Under the pieces are notes generated by a model that saw only the letters and a program-made list of their open reading frames with translations, was not told the origin of the DNA and made no database searches. Positions 16,458 to 25,067 of a DNA stretch of 64,000 bases are shown piece by piece. Source of the stretch: Streptomyces sp. Edi4. GTDB lineage: Bacteria > Actinomycetota > Actinomycetes > Streptomycetales > Streptomycetaceae. Made by a program: the position numbers and the translations under genes. The stretch spans positions 4,712,001-4,776,000 of the forward strand of contig NZ_JBEJGY010000004.1 of the NCBI RefSeq assembly GCF_040253615.1, given 5' to 3'. Numbering within the stretch: the first letter of the stretch is position 1; each line of letters opens with the position of its first letter.

Positions 16458-17855
16458 CTACTCCTCCCGTGGGGCCTGTGCGCGACGTCCACGGGGGAGC
16501 ACCCGCAGCGCGTCCCCCATGTCGGCGACTTCCGTGACCTTCATACCGGCGGGGACCCTGCCCGGGTCGCTCGGCACCAGGGCGTGCGTGAAGCCGAGCC
16601 GGTGCGCCTCGGCCAGTCTGCGCTGGACGCCGGTGACCCTTCTGACCTCGCCCGCGAGGCCCACCTCGCCGATCGCGACCAGATTCTTCGGCAGCGGGGT
16701 GTCGCTCGCGGCCGACGCCAGCGCCAGCGCGATCGCGAGGTCGGCGGCGGGCTCGGAGAGCTTCACCCCGCCCACCGTCGCGCTGTAGATGTCGCGCTTG
16801 CCGAGCGCGGTGATGCGGCCGCGCTGTTCGAGCACGGCCAGCATCATCGAGACGCGTGAAGTCTCAAGACCCGAGGTCGTGCGGCGCGGTGAGGGGATCT
16901 GGGAGTCGACTGTGAGCGCCTGCACCTCGGCGACCAGCGGGCGCCGGCCTTCCAGGGTGACGGTCAGACAGGTGCCCGGCACCGCCACGTCGCGCCGGGT
17001 CAGGAACAGGCCGCTGGGGTCGGCGAGTCCGATGATGCCCTCGTCGTGCAGCTCGAAGCAGCCGACCTCGTCCGTCGCGCCGTAGCGGTTCTTGACCCCC
17101 CGCACCAGACGCAGGCGCGCGTGCCGGTCGCCTTCGAAGGACAGCACCACGTCCACCAGGTGCTCCAGCAGGCGGGGGCCCGCGATCGCGCCGTCCTTGG
17201 TGACATGGCCGACCAGGAGCGTGGACATGCCGCGCTCCTTGGAGGCGCGGATCAGCGCGCCCGCGACCTCGCGGACCTGGGCCATCCCGCCGGGCGCGCC
17301 ATCGATCTCGGGTGAGGCGACGGTCTGCACGGAGTCGAGCACGAGCAGGGAGGGCTTGACCGCGTCGAGGTGGCCGAGCACGGCGGACAGGTCGGTCTCG
17401 GCGGCCAGATAGAGGTGGTCGTCGATGGCCTTGATGCGGTCGGCGCGCATCCTGACCTGGCTCGCCGACTCCTCGCCCGTGATGTAGAGCGTGCGGTGGT
17501 CCTCGCTCGCCGCCTTGGCCGCCACGTCAAGCAGCAGCGTGGACTTGCCGACGCCGGGCTCGCCCGCGAGCAGCACGACCGCGCCGGGCACGAGACCGCC
17601 GCCGAGCACCCGGTCGAGCTCGTCCACACCGGTGCTGCGTGCGGTCGCCTGGCGGCCGTCCACCTGTCCGATGGGGAGCGCGGCCGTGGAGACCCGGCCG
17701 GCCGCCGTGGTGCGCACCGCGGGCGCGCCGTACTCCTCGACCGTCCCCCACGCCTGGCACTCGGGGCAACGGCCGAGCCACTTGGCGGTGGTCCAGCCGC
17801 ATTCGGTGCAGCGGTAGGACGGCCGGTCCTTCGCGGATTTCGTACGGGCAGCCAT
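16458..17855 (-). CDS. radA: DNA repair protein RadA
   Basis: The 465-residue protein has the complete RadA architecture. A C4 zinc finger (YRCTECG, RCPECQ) is at residues 14-35, then a RecA-like ATPase with Walker A GEPGVGKST near residue 98 and the RadA-specific KNRYG near 255, and a C-terminal Lon-like domain with ALALASAASDTPLP. It drives branch migration during recombination. The ATG at 17855 has no ribosome site, but TACGGT (17867-17862) lies 6 bases upstream, so it is probably leaderless. A 9-bp array occupies the -35 region. Confidence 0.95.
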   Translation of the reverse strand: MAARTKSAKDRPSYRCTECGWTTAKWLGRCPECQAWGTVEEYGAPAVRTTAAGRVSTAALPIGQVDGRQATARSTGVDELDRVLGGGLVPGAVVLLAGEPGVGKSTLLLDVAAKAASEDHRTLYITGEESASQVRMRADRIKAIDDHLYLAAETDLSAVLGHLDAVKPSLLVLDSVQTVASPEIDGAPGGMAQVREVAGALIRASKERGMSTLLVGHVTKDGAIAGPRLLEHLVDVVLSFEGDRHARLRLVRGVKNRYGATDEVGCFELHDEGIIGLADPSGLFLTRRDVAVPGTCLTVTLEGRRPLVAEVQALTVDSQIPSPRRTTSGLETSRVSMMLAVLEQRGRITALGKRDIYSATVGGVKLSEPAADLAIALALASAASDTPLPKNLVAIGEVGLAGEVRRVTGVQRRLAEAHRLGFTHALVPSDPGRVPAGMKVTEVADMGDALRVLPRGRRAQAPREE

Positions 17856-17881
17856 GGCGTCACCGTATAGGGACCCACTGA

Positions 17882-17944
17882 CAACGCAGCCAACGCAGCC
17901 AACGCAGCCAACGCAGCCAACGCAGCCAACGCAGCCAACGCAGC
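17882..17944. repeat. Seven perfect copies of a 9-bp unit upstream of radA
   Basis: CAACGCAGC is repeated seven times without a mismatch. The array begins 27 bases upstream of the radA start and 15 bases upstream of its presumed -10 box, so it covers the place of the -35 box. The rest of 17945-18150 holds no gene; it carries the promoter region of the rightward gene at 18151. Confidence 0.95.
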
Positions 17945-18150
17945 CGGGGCGGCCGCGGGGGCCGTCGCACGGGCCGGGGGAGCGTCACCCCGCCCGCCTG
18001 CGCTCGTTTGCGCCCTGCGTGAGGGATCTGCCGCCAAATGCTGCGGAATTCCCGATTCCTGTCCCCTTTTGAGGGATACGTTCACCCGTAAGGATTAAAA
18101 GTGCTCAACCGGTACGAAGAACCCTTCATGCTGCCCCTACGGTCGCACGC

Positions 18151-19836
18151 GTGACGAGCAGCAGACTGGATCAACCAGCGCACAACACCGGCGCAAACCG
18201 GGCGCAGCGCCGTGCGCCCCGTACGTTGGCCCAGCGCCCGCCCGCGCGGTACGAGGCCTACCTCGACGGTCTGTTCACGTACTGCCTCTCTGTCCTGTGC
18301 GACCACGACGAGGCGACCGCCGCCCTCGGTGACCTGCTGGCCGTCTCCGAGCGCCAGTACGCGCGTTGCCCGGCGGGCGAGGCCGAGCGCCGGGCGTGGC
18401 TGTACGCGCTCGCCCGCTGGGCCTGTCTGCGCAAGCTCACAGAGCGCAGGCGCAATCGGCAGGGCGCCCACACCGGCCGCACCACCGAGGAGACGCCGGC
18501 CGTGGAGGTCCCCGAGCAGGAGCGGGAGCGCCGCCGCCGTGAACTGGCCCTGCTCGCCTGGCCCGAGGCGGCCGGCACCACGCCCGAGCAGCGAGAAGCA
18601 CTGGAACTCGCGGTCCGCCACCAGCTCGGCGCCCGCGAGGTCGCCTCGGTGCTCGGCATGAACTACCCGGCCGCGCGCGAACTGCTCGCGGCGGGCGCCT
18701 GCGAGGTCGAGCGGACCCGGGCCGCCCTCGCCGTCGTCGAGATGGGCGGCTGCCCCGCCGTCGCCCAACTCACCGGGGACCACGAGGTGTTGCTGTCGGC
18801 CGCGCTCCGCCGCGAACTGGTGCGCCACGTCGACGACTGCCCCCGCTGCCGCCGCGCCGCCGAACGCGCGGGCGCCGACGGACCCTGGCCCGGCTCGACG
18901 GTCACGCCGGCCGCGCTGCCGCTGGCCGAGGCGCCCAGGGCCGCCGCACAGGCCGCGATGCTGCACGTGCCACGGGCGCGCGGCGGCGCCCCGCGCTTCG
19001 ACCGCGCCGGGTTCCCGATGGACCCCAAGGACCGGGCCGCCCGGCGCGACCGGCTGCGGGCGCGGGCGGTGACCACCACCGTCGTAGCGACCGTCGTCGC
19101 GGCCCCCGTCTTCGCGCTCTGGGCCGCCTACCGGGGCGCCCCCTCGACCGGCGAACCGGAGGGCGGCGCGAAGGTCACCGCCAGCGAGGCCGACAACCCC
19201 GCCGGGCTCACCGGCCGCCCCGCCGACCGCTACGAGAACGCGGGCAACGCGCGCAACGCCCCCGACACCCGCTTCACCGCCGGCAGCCGCACCCCCGACG
19301 TCTCGGTCGAGGTCATCAGCCCCACCACCGCCCCCGATGGCCCGGCCAGACTCGCGGTCGCGGCGAGTTCGGCGGGCGACACCACCGTCCTGACCCTGAC
19401 CTCGACGGGCGGCGCGCCGGTCGACTGGTCGCTGCGCGCCCGGGCGGGCTGGCTCGTGTTCAGCCAGAGCGCGGGCAGGCTGGCCCCGGGCGCAACCGTC
19501 ACCGTCTACATCCGCGTCGATCGCGGCAGCGAACCGCACCACGCCTGGTCGGCGCGGGTCGAAGTGGCCCCCACGGGCGCGACGGTCCGCATCAGCGGCG
19601 ACGGCACGCCCGTCGTGACACCGTCCTCGCCCGACCCGGGCGGCCCCGGCGACCCGGGCAGCACCGGCCACCCCGGCCCGCCCGGATCCAGCGCGCCCCC
19701 CACCCACCCCACAGGGACGGGCAGCCCGACCCCCACGCCGACCGCGACACCACCGAGCCCCACCCCCACCCCCACCAAGGCTCCGCCCTCGGCCACCCCC
19801 ACCCAGACCCCGCCGTCAGCCACACCGAGCAGCTGA
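18151..19836 (+). CDS. Sigma-like / zinc-finger / transmembrane / BACON-like domain protein
   Basis: The 561-residue protein joins modules that are usually separate. Residues 35-110 resemble ECF sigma region 2, and residues 145-200 resemble region 4 with an HTH-like EVASVLGMNYPAARELL. Residues 225-240 carry HVDDCPRC, the H-x3-C-x2-C signature of zinc-dependent anti-sigma domains. One membrane helix lies near 310-332. Outside the cell, residues 395-490 look like a BACON/Ig-like domain (PVDWSLRARAGWLVFSQSAG), ending in a Pro/Thr-rich tail. The DNA-binding residues are weak, so it may be a membrane-tethered regulator or a structural descendant of a sigma factor. The GTG at 18151 has TACGGT 7 bases upstream. 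Confidence 0.75.
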   Translation: MTSSRLDQPAHNTGANRAQRRAPRTLAQRPPARYEAYLDGLFTYCLSVLCDHDEATAALGDLLAVSERQYARCPAGEAERRAWLYALARWACLRKLTERRRNRQGAHTGRTTEETPAVEVPEQERERRRRELALLAWPEAAGTTPEQREALELAVRHQLGAREVASVLGMNYPAARELLAAGACEVERTRAALAVVEMGGCPAVAQLTGDHEVLLSAALRRELVRHVDDCPRCRRAAERAGADGPWPGSTVTPAALPLAEAPRAAAQAAMLHVPRARGGAPRFDRAGFPMDPKDRAARRDRLRARAVTTTVVATVVAAPVFALWAAYRGAPSTGEPEGGAKVTASEADNPAGLTGRPADRYENAGNARNAPDTRFTAGSRTPDVSVEVISPTTAPDGPARLAVAASSAGDTTVLTLTSTGGAPVDWSLRARAGWLVFSQSAGRLAPGATVTVYIRVDRGSEPHHAWSARVEVAPTGATVRISGDGTPVVTPSSPDPGGPGDPGSTGHPGPPGSSAPPTHPTGTGSPTPTPTATPPSPTPTPTKAPPSATPTQTPPSATPSS

Positions 19837-19858
19837 ACGGGCCTGCCTCGAACGGGAG

Positions 19859-20695
19859 TTACCGCTTGGGGTCAGCCGGGTGCGGCGCGACCAGCGGAAG
19901 CTGCGAGGCGAGCCGCGCCTCGCACTGCTCGACCAGGACGGCGTACGCCGCAGGGCCCATCAGCTCGGTCAGCTCCGGGCGGTACGTGACGTACACCGGC
20001 TCGCCCGCGCCATGGGCCGACGTCGCCGACGTGCACCACCAGTGCAGGTCGTGACCGCCGGGACCCCAGCCGCGCCGGTCGTACTCGCCGATGGAGACCT
20101 GGAGCACCTTGGTGTCGTCGGGCCGCTCGATCCAGTCGTACGTCCTGCGCACCGGCAGCTGCCAGCAGACGTCCGGCTTGGTCTCCAGCGGCTCCTTGCC
20201 CTCCTTGAGGGCGAGGATGTGCAGCGAGCAGCCCATGCCGCCCGCGAACCCCGGCCGGTTCTGGAAGATGCACGAGCCCTGCCAGCGGCGGGTCTGGCGG
20301 TCGCCGTCCTCGTCGGTCTGGATCCAGCCCGTCTCGGTGCCGATGCCGTGGAACTGCCACAGCTCGGGAGTGAGCCGCGCCACATGCCCGGCCACGCGCT
20401 TCTCGTCGTCCTCGTCGGAGAAGTGGGCGCCGAGCGTGCAGCAGCCGTCGTCGGCCCGGCCCGCCTCGATGCCCTGGCAGCCGCTGCCGAAGACGCAGGT
20501 CCACCGTGAGGTGAGCCACGTCAGGTCGCAGCGGAAGACCTGCTCGTCGTCGGCGGGGTCGGGGAATTCGACCCAGGCACGCGGGAAGTCCAGTCCCTGC
20601 TCGTCCTGGGCCCTCATCTGCTCGCCCCGCGACAGCTTCGCGGGGTTCTTCGGGGCTTTGGCTTTGCCCGGCTTCGCCTTTTTCGTCTCTGGCAC
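19859..20695 (-). CDS. Conserved cysteine-rich protein of unknown function
   Basis: The 278-residue cytosolic protein starts with a Lys/Ala/Pro-rich tail. Its conserved core has clustered cysteines (CVFGSGCQG, DDGCCTLG, GSCIFQNR, GGMGCSLH), suggesting a metal or iron-sulphur site. I recognise it as a conserved streptomycete protein but not a named function. The GTG start at 20695 has TACGCT 6 bases upstream and no ribosome site. It is divergent from the ppx-like gene, with 52 bases between the starts. Confidence 0.75.
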   Translation of the reverse strand: MPETKKAKPGKAKAPKNPAKLSRGEQMRAQDEQGLDFPRAWVEFPDPADDEQVFRCDLTWLTSRWTCVFGSGCQGIEAGRADDGCCTLGAHFSDEDDEKRVAGHVARLTPELWQFHGIGTETGWIQTDEDGDRQTRRWQGSCIFQNRPGFAGGMGCSLHILALKEGKEPLETKPDVCWQLPVRRTYDWIERPDDTKVLQVSIGEYDRRGWGPGGHDLHWWCTSATSAHGAGEPVYVTYRPELTELMGPAAYAVLVEQCEARLASQLPLVAPHPADPKR

Positions 20696-20747
20696 CCCTC
20701 AAGCGTATGTCCGAGGGCGTCCGTGCAGGCGCAGTAGCGTTCGGTCC

Positions 20748-21680
20748 ATGAGACTCGGAGTCCTCGATGTGGGGTCGAACACGGTTCATCTGCTGGTGGT
20801 GGACGCGCACGCCGGTGCCGCGCCGCTGCCCGCGCACTCGCACAAGGCCGAGCTGCGCCTGGCCGAACTCCTCGACGAGGGCGGCGCCATCGGACCCGAG
20901 GGCATCGACCGGCTCGTCGCCACGATCGGCGAGGCCCTGCTCGCCGCCGAGGACAAGGGCGTCCAGGAACTGCTCCCCTTCGCGACCTCCGCCGTGCGCG
21001 AGGCCAGCAACGCCGACCTCGTCACCGCCCGCGTCCGCGAGGAGACCGGCGTGGATCTGGGCGTGCTGTCCGGCGAGGAGGAGGCGCGGCTCACCTTCCT
21101 CGCGGCGCGCCGCTGGTACGGCTGGTCGGCCGGGAAGCTGCTGCTGCTCGACATCGGCGGGGGCTCGCTCGAAGTGGCGTACGGCATCGACGAGGAGCCC
21201 GACGCGGCGGTCTCGCTGCCGCTCGGCGCGGGGCGGCTGACCGGCGGCTGGCTGCCCGGCGACCCGCCCGACCCCGCCGACGTGCGGGCCCTTCGCCGGC
21301 ACGTACGGGCTCAAATCGCCGGCACGGTGGGGGAGTTCGCTCGCTCGGGTCGCCCCGACCACGTGGTCGCCACGTCCAAGACGTTCAAGCAGCTCGCGCG
21401 GATCGCGGGGGCCGCGCGTTCCAGCGAGGGCGCCTATGTGCAGCGGACCCTGAGCCGGGCCTCCCTCGAGGAGTGGGTGCCCAAGCTCGCCGCCATGACC
21501 AGCGAGCAGCGCGCCAGGCTCCCCGGAGTCTCGGTGGGCCGGGCGCCGCAGCTGCTCGCGGGGGCGCTGGTGGCGGAGGGCGCGATGGACCTGTTCGCGG
21601 TCGACGAACTGGAGGTCTGCCCCTGGGCGCTGCGCGAGGGCGTGATCCTGCGGCACCTGGACCATCTGCCGGCGGGGTGA
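20748..21680 (+). CDS. Ppx/GppA family phosphatase
   Basis: The 310-residue enzyme belongs to the ASKHA exopolyphosphatase/guanosine pentaphosphatase family. Phosphate-binding motifs are LDVGSNTVHLLV at residues 4-15 and LDIGGGSLEV near 135-144. It is shorter than the two-domain Ppx enzymes (about 500 residues), as is usual for the actinobacterial Ppx2-like form. It hydrolyses polyphosphate or pppGpp; which one cannot be told. The ATG at 20748 has TAGCGT 7 bases upstream, a leaderless pattern. The frame is open far upstream but crosses the divergent gene. Confidence 0.88.
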   Translation: MRLGVLDVGSNTVHLLVVDAHAGAAPLPAHSHKAELRLAELLDEGGAIGPEGIDRLVATIGEALLAAEDKGVQELLPFATSAVREASNADLVTARVREETGVDLGVLSGEEEARLTFLAARRWYGWSAGKLLLLDIGGGSLEVAYGIDEEPDAAVSLPLGAGRLTGGWLPGDPPDPADVRALRRHVRAQIAGTVGEFARSGRPDHVVATSKTFKQLARIAGAARSSEGAYVQRTLSRASLEEWVPKLAAMTSEQRARLPGVSVGRAPQLLAGALVAEGAMDLFAVDELEVCPWALREGVILRHLDHLPAG

Positions 21681-21797
21681 GCGGGGGGCTGCCCGAGCAC
21701 GGGGCGGGCCGGGCCCGGAGTTACCGGCGAGTGTGACGTTCGTCGGTCTCGCAGGACCGCCTCCCCTCCCGGCGGCGGGGGCCCGTACGCTGTCTGC

Positions 21798-22619
21798 GTG
21801 GCAGAACCAGTGGTGCGCATCCCGGATGCGAAGGTCGCCCTGTCCACGGCGTCGGTCTATCCGGAGTCGACAGCGACGGCCTTCGAGATCGCCGCACGCC
21901 TGGGCTACGACGGCGTCGAGGTCATGGTCTGGACCGACCCCGTCAGCCAGGACATCGAAGCCCTGCGGCGGCTCTCCGACTATCACCGGGTGCCGATCCT
22001 GGCCGTCCACGCGCCGTGTCTGCTGATCACCCAGCGGGTCTGGTCCACCGATCCCTGGGTGAAGCTCCAGAGGGCGAGGGCGGCGGCGGAGAAGCTGGGC
22101 GCGTCGGCGGTGGTGGTCCACCCGCCCTTCCGCTGGCAGCGTCAGTACTCTCGCGACTTCGTCAACGGGATCTGGCGGATGCACGACGAGACGGACGTCA
22201 GATTCGCCGTTGAGAACATGTACCCGTGGCGCTACCGGGACCGCGAAATGCTCGCGTACGCACCCGACTGGGACGTGACGAAGGACGACTACCGGCACTT
22301 CACCGTCGACCTGTCGCACGCCGCGACCTCCCGTACCGACGCGATGGCCATGGTCGACCGCATGGGCGACCGGCTCGCCCACGTCCACCTCGCGGACGGG
22401 CGCGGCTCGGCCAAGGACGAGCACCTGGTGCCGGGCCGCGGCACCCAGCCCTGCGCGGAACTGCTGGAGCGGCTGGCCCTGACCGGCTTCGACGGACACG
22501 TCGTCATCGAGGTCAACACGCGCCGCGCCATGTCCGCCGCCGAACGCGAGGCCGACCTGTCGGAGGCCCTGGCCTTCACCCGCCTACACCTGGCCTCGGC
22601 ACCGGCCCACCGAACCTGA
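21798..22619 (+). CDS. Sugar phosphate isomerase/epimerase-like TIM-barrel protein
   Basis: The 273-residue protein has the AP-endonuclease-2/xylose-isomerase TIM-barrel pattern. Metal-binding residues are seen in VHAPCL, VVVHPPF, FAVENMYPW, TVDLSHAATS, HVHLADG and VIEVNT. Members act on sugars or inositol derivatives in the cytosol; the substrate is not evident. The GTG at 21798 follows TACGCT by 6 bases with no ribosome site. It lies downstream of the ppx-like gene on the same strand, 117 bases apart. Confidence 0.82.
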   Translation: MAEPVVRIPDAKVALSTASVYPESTATAFEIAARLGYDGVEVMVWTDPVSQDIEALRRLSDYHRVPILAVHAPCLLITQRVWSTDPWVKLQRARAAAEKLGASAVVVHPPFRWQRQYSRDFVNGIWRMHDETDVRFAVENMYPWRYRDREMLAYAPDWDVTKDDYRHFTVDLSHAATSRTDAMAMVDRMGDRLAHVHLADGRGSAKDEHLVPGRGTQPCAELLERLALTGFDGHVVIEVNTRRAMSAAEREADLSEALAFTRLHLASAPAHRT

Positions 22620-23140
22620 CCTACCCCGCACGGGCCGGCCCCGGATACTCGGGGGCGCGAGGAACTGCGCGCCGAGCCACGAGCCGGCCCGCAGGCAGGG
22701 GGCAACCTGATCCCCTGACTCCGCGCCACCCGGGCCCGCGCCGAGTGGTCAAGGGGCGCGAGGAACTGCGCGCCGAGCCACGAGCCGGCCCGCAGGCAGG
22801 GGGCAACCTGATCCCCTGACTCCGCGCCACCCGGGCCCGCGCCGAGTGGTCAAGGGGCGCGAGGAACTGCGCGCCCAGCCACGAGCCGGCCCGCAGGTGA
22901 CGGGCAACCCCGATCCCTCCCTCTCCCCCGGAGGGTTTGGGGAAGGGGCGGGGAGGGGCCAAGAACCGGGGTCTGGGGCGGAGCCCCAGCGGCCCCGCCC
23001 CCGCGCCCCCGCGCCCCGCCAGTGGGGCCACATGCCGAACCCCCCGTCCCGCCATCCGGACAACCCGTCCAGATCCTGGAGCCCGGCGTAGGCTCACACC
23101 AGAGCACCAGAGCACCCTCATACCTAGGAGACGAGCGACG
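22620..23140. repeat. 101-bp tandem repeat and repeat-family block upstream of ilvD
   Basis: No gene is seen. A 101-bp unit occupies 22652-22752 and 22753-22853 with no difference I can find. A third, partial copy runs from 22854 to about 22897 with one change before it diverges. Each unit starts with the reverse complement of the dispersed GCGCAGTTCC element. The rest holds a CGGAGCCCCAG block near 22980. The ilvD promoter should lie within the last 100 bases. Confidence 0.9.
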
Positions 23141-24991
23141 ATGCCCGAGCTGAGGTCCCGCACAGTCACCCACGGCCGCAACATGGCAGGCGCTCGCGCC
23201 CTGATGCGAGCCTCCGGTGTAGCGAGCGAGGACATCGGCAAGCCGATCATCGCCGTGGCGAACAGCTTCACCGAGTTCGTGCCGGGCCACACCCACCTCG
23301 CCCCCGTGGGAAGGATCGTCTCCGAGGCGATCCAGAAGGCCGGCGCCGTGCCCCGCGAGTTCAACACCATCGCCGTGGACGACGGCATCGCGATGGGCCA
23401 CGGCGGCATGCTCTACAGCCTCCCCTCCCGCGACCTCATCGCGGACAGCGTGGAGTACATGGTCGAAGCCCACTGCGCCGACGCCCTGATCTGCATCTCC
23501 AACTGCGACAAGATCACCCCGGGCATGCTGATGGCAGCCCTGCGCCTCAACATCCCCACCGTCTTCGTCTCCGGCGGCCCGATGGAGTCCGGCAAGGCGA
23601 CCCTGGTCGACGGCACGGTCCGTACGCTCGACCTGGTCGACGCCATCTCGGACGCGGTCAACGACAAGATCTCCGACGCGGACATCCTCCGTATCGAGGA
23701 GAACGCCTGCCCGACCTGCGGCTCCTGTTCCGGCATGTTCACGGCCAACTCCATGAACTGCCTGACCGAGGCGATCGGCCTGAGCCTCCCCGGCAACGGT
23801 TCGGTCCTGGCCACCCACACCGCCCGCCGCGCCCTGTACGAGAACGCCGCCCGCACGGTCGTCGAGATCACCAAGCGCCACTACGAGCAGGACGACCACT
23901 CCGTCCTGCCCCGCTCCATCGCCACCCGCGCCGCGTTCGAGAACGCCATGGCGCTGGACATCGCGATGGGCGGCTCCACCAACACGATCCTGCACCTGCT
24001 GGCCGCCGCCCAGGAGGCCGACCTCGACTACGGCCTGAGCGACATGGACGCCGTCAGCCGCCGCGTCCCCTGCCTGGCCAAGGTCGCCCCGAACGTCGCC
24101 AAGAACCGTACGTACTACATGGAGGACGTGCACCGCGCCGGCGGCATCCCCGCCATCCTCGGCGAGCTGTACCGCGCGGGCCTGCTCAACGAGGACGTCC
24201 ACACCGTCCACTCCCGCTCCATCAAGGAATGGCTGGACGCCTGGGACGTGCGGGGAGGCTCCCCGTCCCCCGAGGCCGTCGAACTGTGGCACGCGGCCCC
24301 CGGCTGCGTCCGCTCGGCGACCGCCTTCTCGCAGTCCGAGCGCTGGGACACCCTGGACACCGACGCCGCCGAAGGCTGCATCCGCGACGCGGCGCACGCG
24401 TACAGCAAGGACGGCGGCCTCGCGGTCCTGCGCGGCAACCTCGCCGAGGACGGCTGCGTCGTGAAGACGGCCGGCGTCGACGAGTCGATCTGGACCTTCG
24501 AGGGCCCGGCCGTCGTCTGCGAGTCGCAGGAAGAAGCCGTCGACAAGATCCTCACGAAGCAGATCACGCACGGCGATGTCGTGGTGATCCGTTACGAGGG
24601 TCCCAAGGGCGGCCCCGGCATGCAGGAGATGCTGTACCCGACGTCGTTCCTCAAGGGCCGTGGCCTCGGCAAGACCTGCGCGCTGGTCACCGACGGCCGC
24701 TTCTCCGGCGGCACCTCGGGCCTGTCCATCGGCCACGCCTCGCCCGAGGCCGCGTCCGGCGGCACCATCGCGCTCGTCGAGGACGGCGACCGCGTCCGGA
24801 TCGACATCCCCAACCGTACGATCGAACTCCTGGTCCCCGAGGCCGAATTGGCGAGCCGACGTGAGGCGCTGAACGGGGTGTACGCCCCGAAGAACCGCGA
24901 GCGCAAGGTGTCCGCCGCGCTGCGCGCCTACGCCGCGATGGCCACCAGCGCCGACCGCGGCGCGGTCCGCGACGTGTCCAAGCTGGGCTGA
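23141..24991 (+). CDS. ilvD: Dihydroxy-acid dehydratase IlvD
   Basis: The 616-residue iron-sulphur enzyme converts dihydroxy-acids to 2-keto acids in valine, leucine and isoleucine synthesis. Cluster cysteines lie in SNCDKITPGM and ENACPTCGSCSGMF, and the C-terminal GGPGMQEML and SGGTSGLSIGH motifs are intact. The length matches the E. coli-type enzyme. The ATG at 23141 is preceded by TAGGAG; the open frame upstream crosses the repeat block and is not coding. A strong hairpin follows the gene. Confidence 0.97.
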   Translation: MPELRSRTVTHGRNMAGARALMRASGVASEDIGKPIIAVANSFTEFVPGHTHLAPVGRIVSEAIQKAGAVPREFNTIAVDDGIAMGHGGMLYSLPSRDLIADSVEYMVEAHCADALICISNCDKITPGMLMAALRLNIPTVFVSGGPMESGKATLVDGTVRTLDLVDAISDAVNDKISDADILRIEENACPTCGSCSGMFTANSMNCLTEAIGLSLPGNGSVLATHTARRALYENAARTVVEITKRHYEQDDHSVLPRSIATRAAFENAMALDIAMGGSTNTILHLLAAAQEADLDYGLSDMDAVSRRVPCLAKVAPNVAKNRTYYMEDVHRAGGIPAILGELYRAGLLNEDVHTVHSRSIKEWLDAWDVRGGSPSPEAVELWHAAPGCVRSATAFSQSERWDTLDTDAAEGCIRDAAHAYSKDGGLAVLRGNLAEDGCVVKTAGVDESIWTFEGPAVVCESQEEAVDKILTKQITHGDVVVIRYEGPKGGPGMQEMLYPTSFLKGRGLGKTCALVTDGRFSGGTSGLSIGHASPEAASGGTIALVEDGDRVRIDIPNRTIELLVPEAELASRREALNGVYAPKNRERKVSAALRAYAAMATSADRGAVRDVSKLG

Positions 24992-25017
24992 CGCCGCCGC
25001 TTGCCGCGCACCTGAAC

Positions 25018-25054
25018 ATGACGCCCGTCAGGATCGGTCCTGACGGGGCGTCAT
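25018..25054. terminator. Bidirectional hairpin terminator between ilvD and kinase gene
   Basis: ATGACGCCCGTCAGGA (25018-25033) pairs with its complement at 25038-25054 across a 4-base loop with one bulge. It sits between convergent genes, 27 bases after the ilvD stop. There is no T run, which is usual in this GC class. Confidence 0.8.
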
Positions 25055-25067
25055 CTCCGTCGGGGCG

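Noticed and set aside
17882..17944. CRISPR array
   Set aside because: The repeats are 9 bp and directly adjacent with no spacers; the other tandem repeats in the window also lack spacers.
19872..22499. 875-codon minus-strand open frame
   Set aside because: It covers ppx and the isomerase gene in antisense; only its overlap with the cysteine-rich gene's region is real, and in another frame.
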